Made by a program: the position numbers and the translations under genes. Positions 1-7,711 of a DNA stretch of 64,000 nucleotides are shown piece by piece. Position 1 is the first letter of the stretch. Each line of letters opens with the position of its first letter. Below the pieces are notes generated by a model. It had not been told where the DNA came from and searched no databases. It worked only from the letters and a program-made list of their open reading frames with translations. The DNA comes from Planococcus soli (GTDB lineage: Bacteria > Bacillota > Bacilli > Bacillales_A > Planococcaceae), in contig NZ_WXYN01000011.1 in the NCBI RefSeq assembly GCF_016881065.1, positions 270-64,269 of the forward strand, in the 5' to 3' direction.

Positions 1-6
1 ATTTTT

Positions 7-80
7 GGCGGCATAGCCAAGTGGTAAGGCATGGGTCTGCAACACCCTTATCACCGGTTCGAGTCCGGTTGCCGCCTCCA
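7..80 (+). tRNA. tRNA-Cys (GCA)
   Basis: The 7-bp acceptor stem pairs 7-13 with 70-76, the discriminator base is U, and CCA is encoded at 78-80. The anticodon loop reads GCA. A U73 discriminator is what cysteinyl-tRNA synthetase expects. It lies nine bases before a tRNA-Leu gene, so the two are probably the 3' end of a longer tRNA operon that begins outside the window. Confidence 0.96.
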
Positions 81-89
81 TAATGTTTT

Positions 90-173
90 GCCGGCGTGGC
101 GGAATTGGCAGACGCGCGGGACTCAAAATCCCGTTCCTTCACGGGAGTGTCGGTTCGACCCCGACCGCCGGTA
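90..173 (+). tRNA. tRNA-Leu (CAA), copy 1
   Basis: A class II tRNA of 84 nt. The acceptor arm GCCGGCG (90-96) pairs with CGCCGGT (166-172), with A173 as discriminator. The anticodon stem CGGGA/TCCCG encloses loop CTCAAAA, giving anticodon CAA, which reads UUG. The extra arm is long, as in leucine tRNAs. CCA is not encoded (TCA follows). It differs from the second copy at 436-519 by one base in the variable arm. Confidence 0.96.
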
Positions 174-201
174 TCATCAAAGGGCCTGCCTGCCCTTTAT
201 A

Positions 202-240
202 AACCCCTTCACTGTGAGCAATCATAGTGAAGGGGTTTTT
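202..240 (+). terminator. Intrinsic terminator of the tRNA-Cys/Leu transcript
   Basis: A 12-bp perfect stem (202-213 with 226-237) is followed by a T run. It ends the first tRNA cluster. Confidence 0.9.
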
Positions 241-266
241 CAATGAATAAAAACTAATTTGAGTGC

Positions 267-425
267 ATGTTCTATAGTAAGGTAAGAAATCCGCAGCTCT
301 TGGCTAAAGTGGAATCTAAAGATCCTGGTTTTAAATTAATAACTGCAAATGCTGCAAAACAATTTTATAGTAATAAAGTATTGGCGAGTGAAATAAGATG
401 TGCTATAATAATTCTTGTCCGCTAA
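267..425 (+). CDS. Possible 52-codon ORF between the tRNA-Leu copies (doubtful)
   Basis: An open frame of 52 codons runs from ATG 267 to TAA 423-425. It has no clear Shine-Dalgarno sequence, is AT-rich compared with the rest of the window, and its 3' end overlaps the promoter of the second tRNA-Leu. The predicted peptide is lysine-rich and includes the run LITANAAKQFYSNK. I recognise no family. It may be the remnant of a gene broken when the tRNA-Leu unit was duplicated, or chance. Confidence 0.2.
   Translation: MFYSKVRNPQLLAKVESKDPGFKLITANAAKQFYSNKVLASEIRCAIIILVR
381..409 (+). promoter_or_regulatory. Sigma-A promoter of tRNA-Leu copy 2
   Basis: The -35 box TTGGCG (381-386), a 17-nt spacer and a perfect -10 box TATAAT (404-409) lie 26 nt before the tRNA. 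The second tRNA-Leu is therefore an independent transcription unit. Confidence 0.85.
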
Positions 426-435
426 ATCAATACTT

Positions 436-519
436 GCCGGCGTGGCGGAATTGGCAGACGCGCGGGACTCAAAATCCCGTTCCTTCACCGGAGTGTCGGT
501 TCGACCCCGACCGCCGGTA
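436..519 (+). tRNA. tRNA-Leu (CAA), copy 2
   Basis: It is 84 nt long and identical to the copy at 90-173 except for one G-to-C change in the variable arm (TCACGGG versus TCACCGG), which weakens the extra-arm stem by one pair. Acceptor, D, anticodon (CAA) and T arms are intact. It has its own promoter and terminator. CCA is not encoded. Confidence 0.95.
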
Positions 520-539
520 TACGCAATACGCCATAAAGA

Positions 540-572
540 AAGGCCTTGACTTAAATGTCAGGGCCTTTTTCT
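540..572 (+). terminator. Terminator of tRNA-Leu copy 2
   Basis: An 11-bp stem (540-550 with 557-567, one GU pair) is followed by TTTTTC. Confidence 0.88.
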
Positions 573-740
573 TTTGCTCCATATATTGGAACTGAAGTAA
601 AAACTGTATGCCAGGAAAGGGTTCCTTGTAATGCTGTTTATCAGGCACTTGCTAGCATTCTGGTTTAGACAGCTAAGCAGAATAGCCGATGCCGCAATTT
701 TACGTTAGAATTGGCTTTTGATAGTTTACAAGGGCAATAA
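573..740. other. Intergenic spacer, nothing recognised
   Basis: About 170 bases between the tRNA-Leu terminator and the terminator of the minus-strand gene. I see no open frame, tRNA, promoter or repeat I can support here. Confidence 0.5.
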
Positions 741-780
741 AAATGTACCGGTGTAAAGTTTGCTTTACACCGGTACATTT
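741..780 (-). terminator. Terminator of the secreted-protein gene
   Basis: An 18-bp perfect stem (741-758 with 763-780) with a TTTG loop. It is A/T-flanked on both sides, so it can work in either direction. It lies 30 bases past the stop of the minus-strand gene. Confidence 0.88.
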
Positions 781-810
781 GTTATCTCATAACATTGAAA
801 ATCTATTTTG

Positions 811-1338
811 TTATTCAGCATACTGACAGCTTACACGCTTGTTCTCCGGTGAGAACATTCCGTCTGGATTCTTTTTAAAGAGCCATGCGTGCAAGTCATA
901 ATGCTGACCTTCAGAACCGTCATGGTTATCCATCGGTCCTTGGAATTTCTCCTTGAATAATTTTGGAGTCTTATCAGTTTCTTCTGCCGGTACATACCAT
1001 TCAGCTGCGACTAGCTTGTAGCTGCCATCTTTCAGTGGCTCATAAACCAAGATTTCTGGTTTTTTGATGCGAAGTTTCGCGTCATCTGCTCGGCTCGGTT
1101 TGACTAGATGAATTCCCATATTTGGCACACAGGCACCAGGTACTAATCCAACAAATCCTTCGTCTAATGCAACATCAATGTCCCGGTACTTCTTCAGTGC
1201 TTTTTTGCTGATGGCTAACTCCTCCCGTACACTGAACTCATGATCATCTCTGCCGTCATGGTGTGGATGGGCTGCAACACTGGACATGGTGGACAAACTG
1301 AGAAATGCGACCATGGTAGCGACGACAAACTTCTTCAT
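811..1338 (-). CDS. Secreted protein of unknown function with His-rich N-terminus
   Basis: 175 residues. I place the start at ATG 1336-1338, which has AGGAGGA ideally spaced upstream; an upstream in-frame ATG lacks such a site and would spoil the signal peptide. Residues 1-23 form a signal peptide (MKK, hydrophobic core, SSVAA). The mature N-terminus begins HPHHDGRDDHE, a possible metal-binding patch. The body carries the segment CVPNMGIH and a PEILVYEP strand, a pattern I associate with uncharacterised secreted bacterial proteins. One Cys sits in that segment and another near the C-terminus (VSCQYAE), so a disulphide is possible. It is monocistronic between a terminator and a 300-bp spacer. 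No function is assigned. Confidence 0.85.
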   Translation of the reverse strand: MKKFVVATMVAFLSLSTMSSVAAHPHHDGRDDHEFSVREELAISKKALKKYRDIDVALDEGFVGLVPGACVPNMGIHLVKPSRADDAKLRIKKPEILVYEPLKDGSYKLVAAEWYVPAEETDKTPKLFKEKFQGPMDNHDGSEGQHYDLHAWLFKKNPDGMFSPENKRVSCQYAE

Positions 1339-1598
1339 TTTAATTCCTCCTTGATAAATATATGATATATGTATCAAGAAAATGTTATTTTCATCATCAA
1401 TTATAAACCTTTATTTGTAAAGTACAATAGATAAAATAAAAAAAGTCCATTTATATTTTATATAACTAGATTGCGTTAATTCAAACCCATAAATTGGAAG
1501 CAAGTTCTTTTAAAAAGTTTACACTCACGTAAGAATCTGCTGAAGGGAACTGAGTACTTTTAATGAATATTATGTACGCTTCCATAACAAAAGAAATT
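1339..1598. other. Intergenic spacer with promoter region of the secreted-protein gene
   Basis: An AT-rich stretch that must hold the minus-strand promoter of the gene ending at 811. A loose inverted repeat TTGATA...TATCAA (1351-1377) lies just upstream of the ribosome site and could be an operator, but I cannot assign convincing -35/-10 boxes. Nothing else is recognised. Confidence 0.35.
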
Positions 1599-1640
1599 AA
1601 AAGGCAGGCGCAAAAGTTTTAAACTTTGCGTCTGCCTTTT
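1599..1640 (-). terminator. Terminator of the M20/DUF3100 operon
   Basis: A long near-perfect stem (AAAAGGCAGGCGCAAAAGTTT with its complement, one GU) with T runs on both strands, directly after the stop of the gene at 1648. Confidence 0.88.
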
Positions 1641-1647
1641 AGTGGAT

Positions 1648-2100
1648 TTAAATGATTCCTTGAAAGCGAAGAATGACTTCGGCAATAACGGCTGACCCGA
1701 GGAATGTGCCTAGCAGGACGAACATGCCGATGACAATGGTTTTCCAACCCAATTGCACAAAGTCGAACCACGAGCGGCCAATGGATACGCCTGCATAAGC
1801 TAAGATCGGCGTGGCAATGGCCAAAAGGTTGACCTCAGTCGTATACATGACAATCTGCTCGGCTCCAGGCATGCCGGGAATTGTCAAAATTAGGCCGATA
1901 ATGCCGATATAAGCGATACTGGGCAGCTGGAAAGGAAGCAGGCGGTGAACTATCAATCCGGCAAGGCTGATACCGATCAGGATGGCTATTCCGGGGAGCG
2001 CATTCCAAGGCAATACATCATAGCCTATCCAATTTCCCGTCAGCATGATGGCACCGATGATTATGAAGACCAAAACCCATTCCTTAAGACTTTTTAACAT
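1648..2100 (-). CDS. Small multi-spanning membrane protein, partner of DUF3100 protein
   Basis: 150 residues with about five hydrophobic helices and almost no soluble part. It overlaps the upstream DUF3100 gene by 17 bases, which implies coupled translation and a joint function. Small membrane proteins of this kind are commonly found directly after DUF3100 genes and next to M20 amidohydrolases. I infer that the two form one transporter or permease complex, perhaps for an N-acylated amino acid or dipeptide cleaved by the M20 enzyme. Substrate and direction are unknown. Confidence 0.85.
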   Translation of the reverse strand: MLKSLKEWVLVFIIIGAIMLTGNWIGYDVLPWNALPGIAILIGISLAGLIVHRLLPFQLPSIAYIGIIGLILTIPGMPGAEQIVMYTTEVNLLAIATPILAYAGVSIGRSWFDFVQLGWKTIVIGMFVLLGTFLGSAVIAEVILRFQGII

Positions 2101-2917
2101 AGTTTACGCCCCCTTTCGCCGCTTTTTCTTTTTTCTCTTTATTTTTTGATAGGATTTCATACATCTTGACGGTCAATGGCAAACCGACAAAAATACTCAT
2201 ATATAAGCCGGTCACTGAAGAAATCAAGTTGCTGACTCCTGAAAAGGCGGTTAGCGTTTCACTCATCTCAGGAAATGCAGCGACTAGGGGACCGAGAGAA
2301 GCAGCCGCCATACTGCCGCTGCCGACGCCTGTTGCCATGGCAAACGAAATCGGATGCAAAGGTGTTACGGTCGCCAAAAATCCTGAAATCAATCCGATGA
2401 AAATCGATCCGAAGACGGTCCCGAAAATATACATGGCCATCACGCCGCGCCCTTCAGGAGAAGACAACCCGTATTTATCGGTGATCAAGGCAAGGTTGGC
2501 TTCTCGGCCGATGGAATGTGTCATGCCGATGCTTTCTCTTTTAAGCCCAAGAAATACGGCTAAAGGCAATGCCAGGAAAATGGTTCCGAGATTCCCGAAT
2601 TCCTGAAGCAATAAAGCAGGTCCCGCTTCAATAATCTGTGGCAGTGCAGGTCCTGCCTGTACGCCAAACTTCGCGATCAATACAGAAACTGAGAGGAATA
2701 CCAAGGGTTCGGCATTGATTGATTGTTTATCGTTTACCAATGGAGTGAAATACAAAGCCAAGCCGATTACCACCGCATATAGCATCGGCAGCAAAAGGAT
2801 GGTTCCAGGTCCAAGGGGAATAGCGAATGTACCAATCGATTCGGTTACAGCGACAATTGCCAAAACAATAACATGCAATCGCCAATCTTTCCACAACTTA
2901 AGAGCTTGTTCGCCCAT
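2084..2917 (-). CDS. DUF3100 family membrane protein
   Basis: 277 residues with about eight membrane helices and a lysine-rich cytoplasmic C-terminal tail (KNKEKKEKAAK). The Gly/Ser-rich segment ATGVGSGSMAAAS, followed by helix LGPLVAAFPEM, is characteristic of this transporter-like family. AAGGAG lies upstream of ATG 2917. It sits 46 bases after the M20 amidohydrolase and overlaps the next small membrane protein, so the three form an operon. A role as a permease for the substrate or product of the amidohydrolase is inferred from this context only. Confidence 0.86.
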   Translation of the reverse strand: MGEQALKLWKDWRLHVIVLAIVAVTESIGTFAIPLGPGTILLLPMLYAVVIGLALYFTPLVNDKQSINAEPLVFLSVSVLIAKFGVQAGPALPQIIEAGPALLLQEFGNLGTIFLALPLAVFLGLKRESIGMTHSIGREANLALITDKYGLSSPEGRGVMAMYIFGTVFGSIFIGLISGFLATVTPLHPISFAMATGVGSGSMAAASLGPLVAAFPEMSETLTAFSGVSNLISSVTGLYMSIFVGLPLTVKMYEILSKNKEKKEKAAKGGVNYVKKS

Positions 2918-2963
2918 TTAGCATCTACTCCTTCTGTGTGGGAGAACTTCTCTCCATCAATGA

Positions 2964-4160
2964 TCAGCTTGCGTTGACAGCGGGTTGATCTTTTTTCGTG
3001 TAGTTTAATGCAGCTGCTCCTAAAACTTTCGCGGCAATCAAGAGGGCTCGTTCATCGATATTGAATTTAGGATGGTGATGCGGATAGGCTTCACTATCTT
3101 CGGGGCTTTTAGCACCGGTAAAGAAAAATGTTCCCTTTTTATGTTGGAGGTAATAGGAAAAATCTTCACCGCCCATGATTGGTTCTGTTTCTCTGACGTT
3201 CTCTACACCAGGAACAGAAGGTGCGAGAGCCGCTACAAACTTTGTTTCTTCTTCGTGGTTGACCGTGGTCGGGTAGCCGCGGGTATAGGTATATTCATAA
3301 TCTGCACCTGAAACAAGGCAGGTTCCTTTGATGACGCGGTCGATTTCCTCTTCGATAAAGTTGCGGATATCCTCTTTGAATGTCCTCACGGTTCCAACCA
3401 TTTCGGCGGTGTCTGCGATGACGTTGTAAGGATTTTTTGCTTCAAAACTGCAGATGGAAACGACAGCCGATTCTAAAGGGTCGATTCGGCGGCTGAGGAT
3501 CTGCTGAAGGTTGTTGATCAGCTGTCCGCCAATTACGATGCTGTCTTTCGTATCATGCGGACTTGCGCCATGTCCGCCTTTCCCCAGGATTTTGATATCG
3601 AAGCGGTCTGGAGCGGCTTGAAGCGGACCTGATCGATACCCAATTTCCCCCAAAGGCATCTGTGCTTGAAGATGGGTGCCGAAAATGACGTCGACATCTT
3701 CGAGGCAGCCATCTTCGATCATGGCATTCGCGCCGCCTGGCGGCAATTCTTCTGCGTGCTGGTGCAAAAACACTATTGTACCTTCAATATCCGCCTGTAT
3801 GCTGTTTAGCGCTTTTGCCAAACCGAGCAAGCTGGCAGTGTGGCCATCATGTCCGCAGGCATGCATAACGCCTTCATTTTTGGATTTATAAGGGACATCG
3901 GTTTGTTCTTGAATGGGCAATGCATCAAAGTCAGCCCGCAAAGCGATAGTGGGGCCGGGTTTGCCGCCTTTCAAATAGGCAAGTACACCGTTTCCGCCAA
4001 CGTTTGTTCGAACCTCATGACCCAGCTTTTCATGGAAAAGGGCAATGTACTTAGCAGTTTCCACTTCTTCAAAAGATAACTCTGGGTATTCATGAAGATA
4101 ACGTCGAATATCTACAATCTCACCATATAATTCATCAAGCTTTTCAAATAGTTGATTCAC
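2964..4160 (-). CDS. M20D-family amidohydrolase (N-acyl-amino-acid hydrolase type), copy 1
   Basis: 398 residues, the usual length for M20D carboxypeptidases/amidohydrolases (hippurate- or acetylaminoacid-hydrolase-like). The metal and catalytic motifs are in place: HACGHDGH near residue 105, HQHAEE near 138, GTH, GGHGASPH in the lid domain, and GGEDFSYY and HHHPKF near the C-terminus. The start is GTG 4160 with AGGAGG seven bases upstream. It cleaves an amide bond from an N-acylated amino acid or peptide, probably in the cytoplasm. It shares an operon with the DUF3100 membrane pair. A paralogue with the same motif set lies at 56326-57495. Confidence 0.93.
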   Translation of the reverse strand: MNQLFEKLDELYGEIVDIRRYLHEYPELSFEEVETAKYIALFHEKLGHEVRTNVGGNGVLAYLKGGKPGPTIALRADFDALPIQEQTDVPYKSKNEGVMHACGHDGHTASLLGLAKALNSIQADIEGTIVFLHQHAEELPPGGANAMIEDGCLEDVDVIFGTHLQAQMPLGEIGYRSGPLQAAPDRFDIKILGKGGHGASPHDTKDSIVIGGQLINNLQQILSRRIDPLESAVVSICSFEAKNPYNVIADTAEMVGTVRTFKEDIRNFIEEEIDRVIKGTCLVSGADYEYTYTRGYPTTVNHEEETKFVAALAPSVPGVENVRETEPIMGGEDFSYYLQHKKGTFFFTGAKSPEDSEAYPHHHPKFNIDERALLIAAKVLGAAALNYTKKDQPAVNAS

Positions 4161-4335
4161 TGGAATCCCTCCTACGAATTAATATTCCCATCCTATCATA
4201 ATTATTCAACTCAAACTATAAGAAATATATGGAAAAAAGGAAAGATTCAGTTTAGAATAGGCGACATAAGAAAATCTATTAACCTTATAAATTAGCGCAG
4301 CCGTTTCTATTTCCACTACCTGAAGGAGGATAATT

Positions 4336-7017
4336 ATGAAAACGGAAAACTGGTACGGGATAGGCGTTGCGGATTTACTGAAGATTTTCAAGACAGATTC
4401 GGACACTGGCCTGAGTGAAGAAGAGGCTGCAAATCGCCAGGCGGAATTTGGGCCGAACGAGCTGCCAGAACCCAAGAAAGATCCGGCACTCATCAAGTTT
4501 TTCAAGCATTTCAACGATGTGCTTATTTATGTGCTGCTCGGTGCCGCTGTCATCACTTTCTTTTTGGGGCATTATGTCGATACAGCTGTAATTTTAATGG
4601 TTGTGGTCATCAATGCAATTATTGGCTATATCCAGCAAAGCAAAGCGGAAAAGGCATTGGACAGCATTCGGAAAATGCTGTCATTGAAAGCGACAACTCT
4701 TCGGAATTCGGTTAGAAGGGAAGTGCCGTCAGCCGAATTGGTACCTGAAGATATTGCGGTGCTTACGGCAGGTGACAGGATTCCTGCTGATATCCGGATT
4801 TTGGAAGCGGACAATTTGAATGTGGAGGAATCTTCACTGACAGGTGAATCAACAGCGGTCGAAAAAAATTCGGCTGTGCTGCCGGATGATACCGGATTGG
4901 GTGACCGTCTGAATATGCTGTTTGCGGGTACAACAGTATCCTCTGGTTCAGGAACGGGTATTGTTGTTGCGATCGGAGCAAATACCGAGCTTGGGAAAAT
5001 CAGCTCTTCAATGGAAGAAGTCGATCAATTGCAGACCCCACTGTTAAAGCAGACGGCGGCTTTTGGAAAAGTGATTTCACTGATCATTGTCATCAGTGCA
5101 GCTGTAATGTTCGGCATCGGTTATGTGTTCCATGATTACGAAACAGCCGATTTGCTGTTGGCAATTATCGGATTGACTGTAGCAGCGATTCCCGAAGGTC
5201 TGCCGGTCGTATTGTCAATAATTTTGGCGCTTGGCGTACAGCGCATGGCGGGAAAAAATGCCATTGTCCGCAATCTGCCATCTGTTGAGACTCTTGGAGC
5301 TGTCACCGTAATTTGTTCGGATAAAACAGGCACATTGACGAAAAATGAAATGACTGTCACTTCGGTGATGCTAAAAGATAAAGAATTTTCCGTGACCGGA
5401 ACCGGTTATTCACCAACAGGAACGATTCTTCACGACAAAAAATCAGCAATTCTGGAAGATCATCCAGATTTGCTGGAATTTTTAACGGCTGTTAAAACCG
5501 TGAATGAAGCACATTTAAGATGTGATGAAGAAGGCCAGTGGGTGATCAGCGGAGATGCGACAGAAGGCTGTCTCATCACACTCGCAGAAAAAGCGGAGGA
5601 TGCTGTAGAGCGACTTCCAATTCTGTCGAAGATCCCATTTGATTCAAGCTATAAATACATGGCAGCTTTGGTCGAAAATGGAGGGAGTAAATGGATTTAT
5701 GTAAAAGGGGCGCCAGAGCGTTTATTGAAAATGGCCGATTTGGAATCCTCTTCTGGAGAAGGGACGGAGTGGCATGAAAAGATGTATCAGCATGCTAATA
5801 AAGGAGAGCGGCTAATGGGAGCTGCTGTAAAAGGAGTCAGCACTTCCAAACTCTCCATTGATCAGGAGGATATGGAATCCGGATTCAATCTGATCGGATT
5901 GGCAGGAATCATCGATCCGCCAAGGGAAGAAGTCATCGAAGCGATACAGCAATGCAAGAAGGCCGGGATCATCGTGAAAATGATCACTGGCGACCATAAA
6001 GATACAGCGGTGGCAATTGGGGCTCAGATGGGCATAGGAGACGGCAAACGCGTACTTGAAGGCAGAGAGCTGGATCGGATGGATGACCAGCAATTGACGC
6101 ATGCAGCATTGAATTACGATGTCTTCGCGCGCACCAGCCCAAACAACAAGCTGCAGTTGGTCAAAGCGCTGCAGGCTGAACATCATGTTTGTGCGATGAC
6201 CGGTGATGGTGTCAACGATGCACCGGCTTTAAAACGCGCGGACATTGGTGTGGCAATGGGGATAAAAGGGACGGAAGTATCGAAGGAAGCAGCTGGCATG
6301 GTGCTGGTGGATGACAATTTCAGTACGATTGTCAATGCCGTGAAAGAAGGCAGGCGCGTTTATGACAACCTGAAAAAGACCATCCTGTTCATTCTGCCGA
6401 CAAATGTCTCGGAAGGCGCATTGATCTTTGTCAGCATTTTGTTCGGTACCGCTTTGCCTTTGACGGCAGTCCAAATCCTTTGGGTGAATATGATTTCAGC
6501 GGTCACCATTTCCTTAGCAATTGCTTTCGAGAAATTGGAACCAGGAGCAATGGAACGGCCTCCGAGAAAACCGGATGCGAAGTTGCTGAGCCCTTATTAT
6601 ATTTTCCGCGTCGCTTTTGTTTCACTCATCATCTGTGGTGGAATCCTATTAATGAATATGCTTTTGGCAGACCAGCAGGTGGATCCGGCGATCATCAATA
6701 CGATGACGCTGCAGGCATTGGTGATGTCGCAATTGATGTATTTATTCAATTGCCGGAGCGAAACAGAGTTTGCGTTAAGCCGAGATTTTTTCTCGAATAA
6801 AATTGCGTTCTTGGTATCGGGTATCCTGGTTGCTGTGCAGCTGGCTGTTACCTACGTGCCGTTTATGAACATTCTGCTTGGAACCGTTCCATTGGAAGTG
6901 CAGTTTTGGACATGGCCGATTGTAATTGGGATTTCAGTGTTTATTATCGTGGAACTGGAGAAATGGATTGTCCGCCAGTACAGAAAATCGGAAAAAACCC
7001 TTAAAACTGATACATAG
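4336..7017 (+). CDS. P-type cation-transporting ATPase (PMA/CtpF-like)
   Basis: 893 residues with the complete P2-type layout: cation ATPase N-terminal domain, actuator loop with TGES, M4 motif PEGLP (Glu287), phosphorylation motif DKTGTLT (Asp329), nucleotide domain with KGAPE, hinge TGDGVNDAP, and six C-terminal helices. AAGGAGGA precedes ATG 4336. In M6, where Ca2+-ATPases have N..TD, this protein reads N718-M-I-S721-A722, so the transport-site aspartate is missing. The same WVNM...A pattern occurs in CtpF-like pumps. The ion is therefore uncertain: a Ca2+ or Na+ role should not be transferred from SERCA without test. It is monocistronic or leads into the VOC gene 35 bp downstream. Confidence 0.93.
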   Translation: MKTENWYGIGVADLLKIFKTDSDTGLSEEEAANRQAEFGPNELPEPKKDPALIKFFKHFNDVLIYVLLGAAVITFFLGHYVDTAVILMVVVINAIIGYIQQSKAEKALDSIRKMLSLKATTLRNSVRREVPSAELVPEDIAVLTAGDRIPADIRILEADNLNVEESSLTGESTAVEKNSAVLPDDTGLGDRLNMLFAGTTVSSGSGTGIVVAIGANTELGKISSSMEEVDQLQTPLLKQTAAFGKVISLIIVISAAVMFGIGYVFHDYETADLLLAIIGLTVAAIPEGLPVVLSIILALGVQRMAGKNAIVRNLPSVETLGAVTVICSDKTGTLTKNEMTVTSVMLKDKEFSVTGTGYSPTGTILHDKKSAILEDHPDLLEFLTAVKTVNEAHLRCDEEGQWVISGDATEGCLITLAEKAEDAVERLPILSKIPFDSSYKYMAALVENGGSKWIYVKGAPERLLKMADLESSSGEGTEWHEKMYQHANKGERLMGAAVKGVSTSKLSIDQEDMESGFNLIGLAGIIDPPREEVIEAIQQCKKAGIIVKMITGDHKDTAVAIGAQMGIGDGKRVLEGRELDRMDDQQLTHAALNYDVFARTSPNNKLQLVKALQAEHHVCAMTGDGVNDAPALKRADIGVAMGIKGTEVSKEAAGMVLVDDNFSTIVNAVKEGRRVYDNLKKTILFILPTNVSEGALIFVSILFGTALPLTAVQILWVNMISAVTISLAIAFEKLEPGAMERPPRKPDAKLLSPYYIFRVAFVSLIICGGILLMNMLLADQQVDPAIINTMTLQALVMSQLMYLFNCRSETEFALSRDFFSNKIAFLVSGILVAVQLAVTYVPFMNILLGTVPLEVQFWTWPIVIGISVFIIVELEKWIVRQYRKSEKTLKTDT

Positions 7018-7052
7018 CCACTGCAGTTTTAAACGGGAAGAAGGAGAAGAAT

Positions 7053-7553
7053 GTGGACAGCAAAATTCAAAAAATCACACCGAATTTATGGTTTGATATG
7101 AATGCTGAGGAAGCGGTCAATTTTTACACAAGGGTCTTCAAAAACTCAAAAGTCGGACGTACGAGCTATTACACCTACGCTGGCAAGGAAATTCATGGCA
7201 TAGACGCAGGGAAAGTTTTGACAATCGAGTTTCAGATTGAAGGACAGGACTTTCTGGCGTTAAATGGCAGTCCGGCGTTTCCATATACTGAAGCGGTTTC
7301 GTTCATCATCAATTGTGAGTCTCAGGACGAAATAGATTATTACTGGGACAAACTGACCGATGGCGGTGATGAAAAAGCGCAAGTCTGCGGTTGGCTGAAG
7401 GATCAATTCGGAGTTTCCTGGCAAGTGGTGCCAACTGAGTTGAATAGCATGATTGTCGATGCAGACACAGAAAAAGTAGAGCGGGTTATGGAAGCGCTAA
7501 TGCCAATGAAGAAGCTGGATCTGAACGTATTGCGGCGCGCCTACGAAGGATAA
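7053..7553 (+). CDS. VOC-fold protein of the PhnB/glyoxalase type
   Basis: 166 residues starting at GTG 7053, with AAGGAGA at 7041-7047; the overlapping ATG at 7051 is out of frame. It opens with KITPNLWFDMNAEEAVNFY, ends the repeat with WLKDQFGVSWQVVP, and matches the PhnB-like branch of the vicinal-oxygen-chelate superfamily (often misnamed 3-demethylubiquinone methyltransferase). The specific reaction is unknown. The metal-binding positions of true glyoxalase I are not obvious, so metal use is uncertain. It follows the ATPase closely but no functional link is evident. Confidence 0.88.
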   Translation: MDSKIQKITPNLWFDMNAEEAVNFYTRVFKNSKVGRTSYYTYAGKEIHGIDAGKVLTIEFQIEGQDFLALNGSPAFPYTEAVSFIINCESQDEIDYYWDKLTDGGDEKAQVCGWLKDQFGVSWQVVPTELNSMIVDADTEKVERVMEALMPMKKLDLNVLRRAYEG

Positions 7554-7573
7554 CAACGAAGTGCAGTGGCTGT

Positions 7574-7607
7574 TCCTGTCTTATGAGTCCATAAGGCAGG
7601 ATTTTTT
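7574..7607 (+). terminator. Terminator after the VOC gene
   Basis: Stem TCCTGTCTTATG (7574-7585) with CATAAGGCAGGA (7590-7601), one mismatch, followed by TTTTTT. Confidence 0.88.
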
Positions 7608-7711
7608 GTGTTGTGGCTCCCGGGATCTTCAGAACGGAGCTTTTGAGTTTCGTTCTGGAAATGTGTATGCTGAAACATAATAGGTAATTCTGCAGAACAA
7701 AGGAGAATTTG

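Noticed and set aside
31-595. Open frames across the tRNA genes (31-246 and 398-595)
   Set aside because: They are read through tRNA-Cys and tRNA-Leu sequence and have no ribosome sites.
2166-2606. 146-codon frame opposite the DUF3100 gene
   Set aside because: It is the antisense shadow of a clear membrane-protein gene and has no ribosome site.
4206-4514. 102-codon minus-strand frame over the start of the P-type ATPase
   Set aside because: It overlaps the ATPase start and ribosome site in antisense and has no features of its own.
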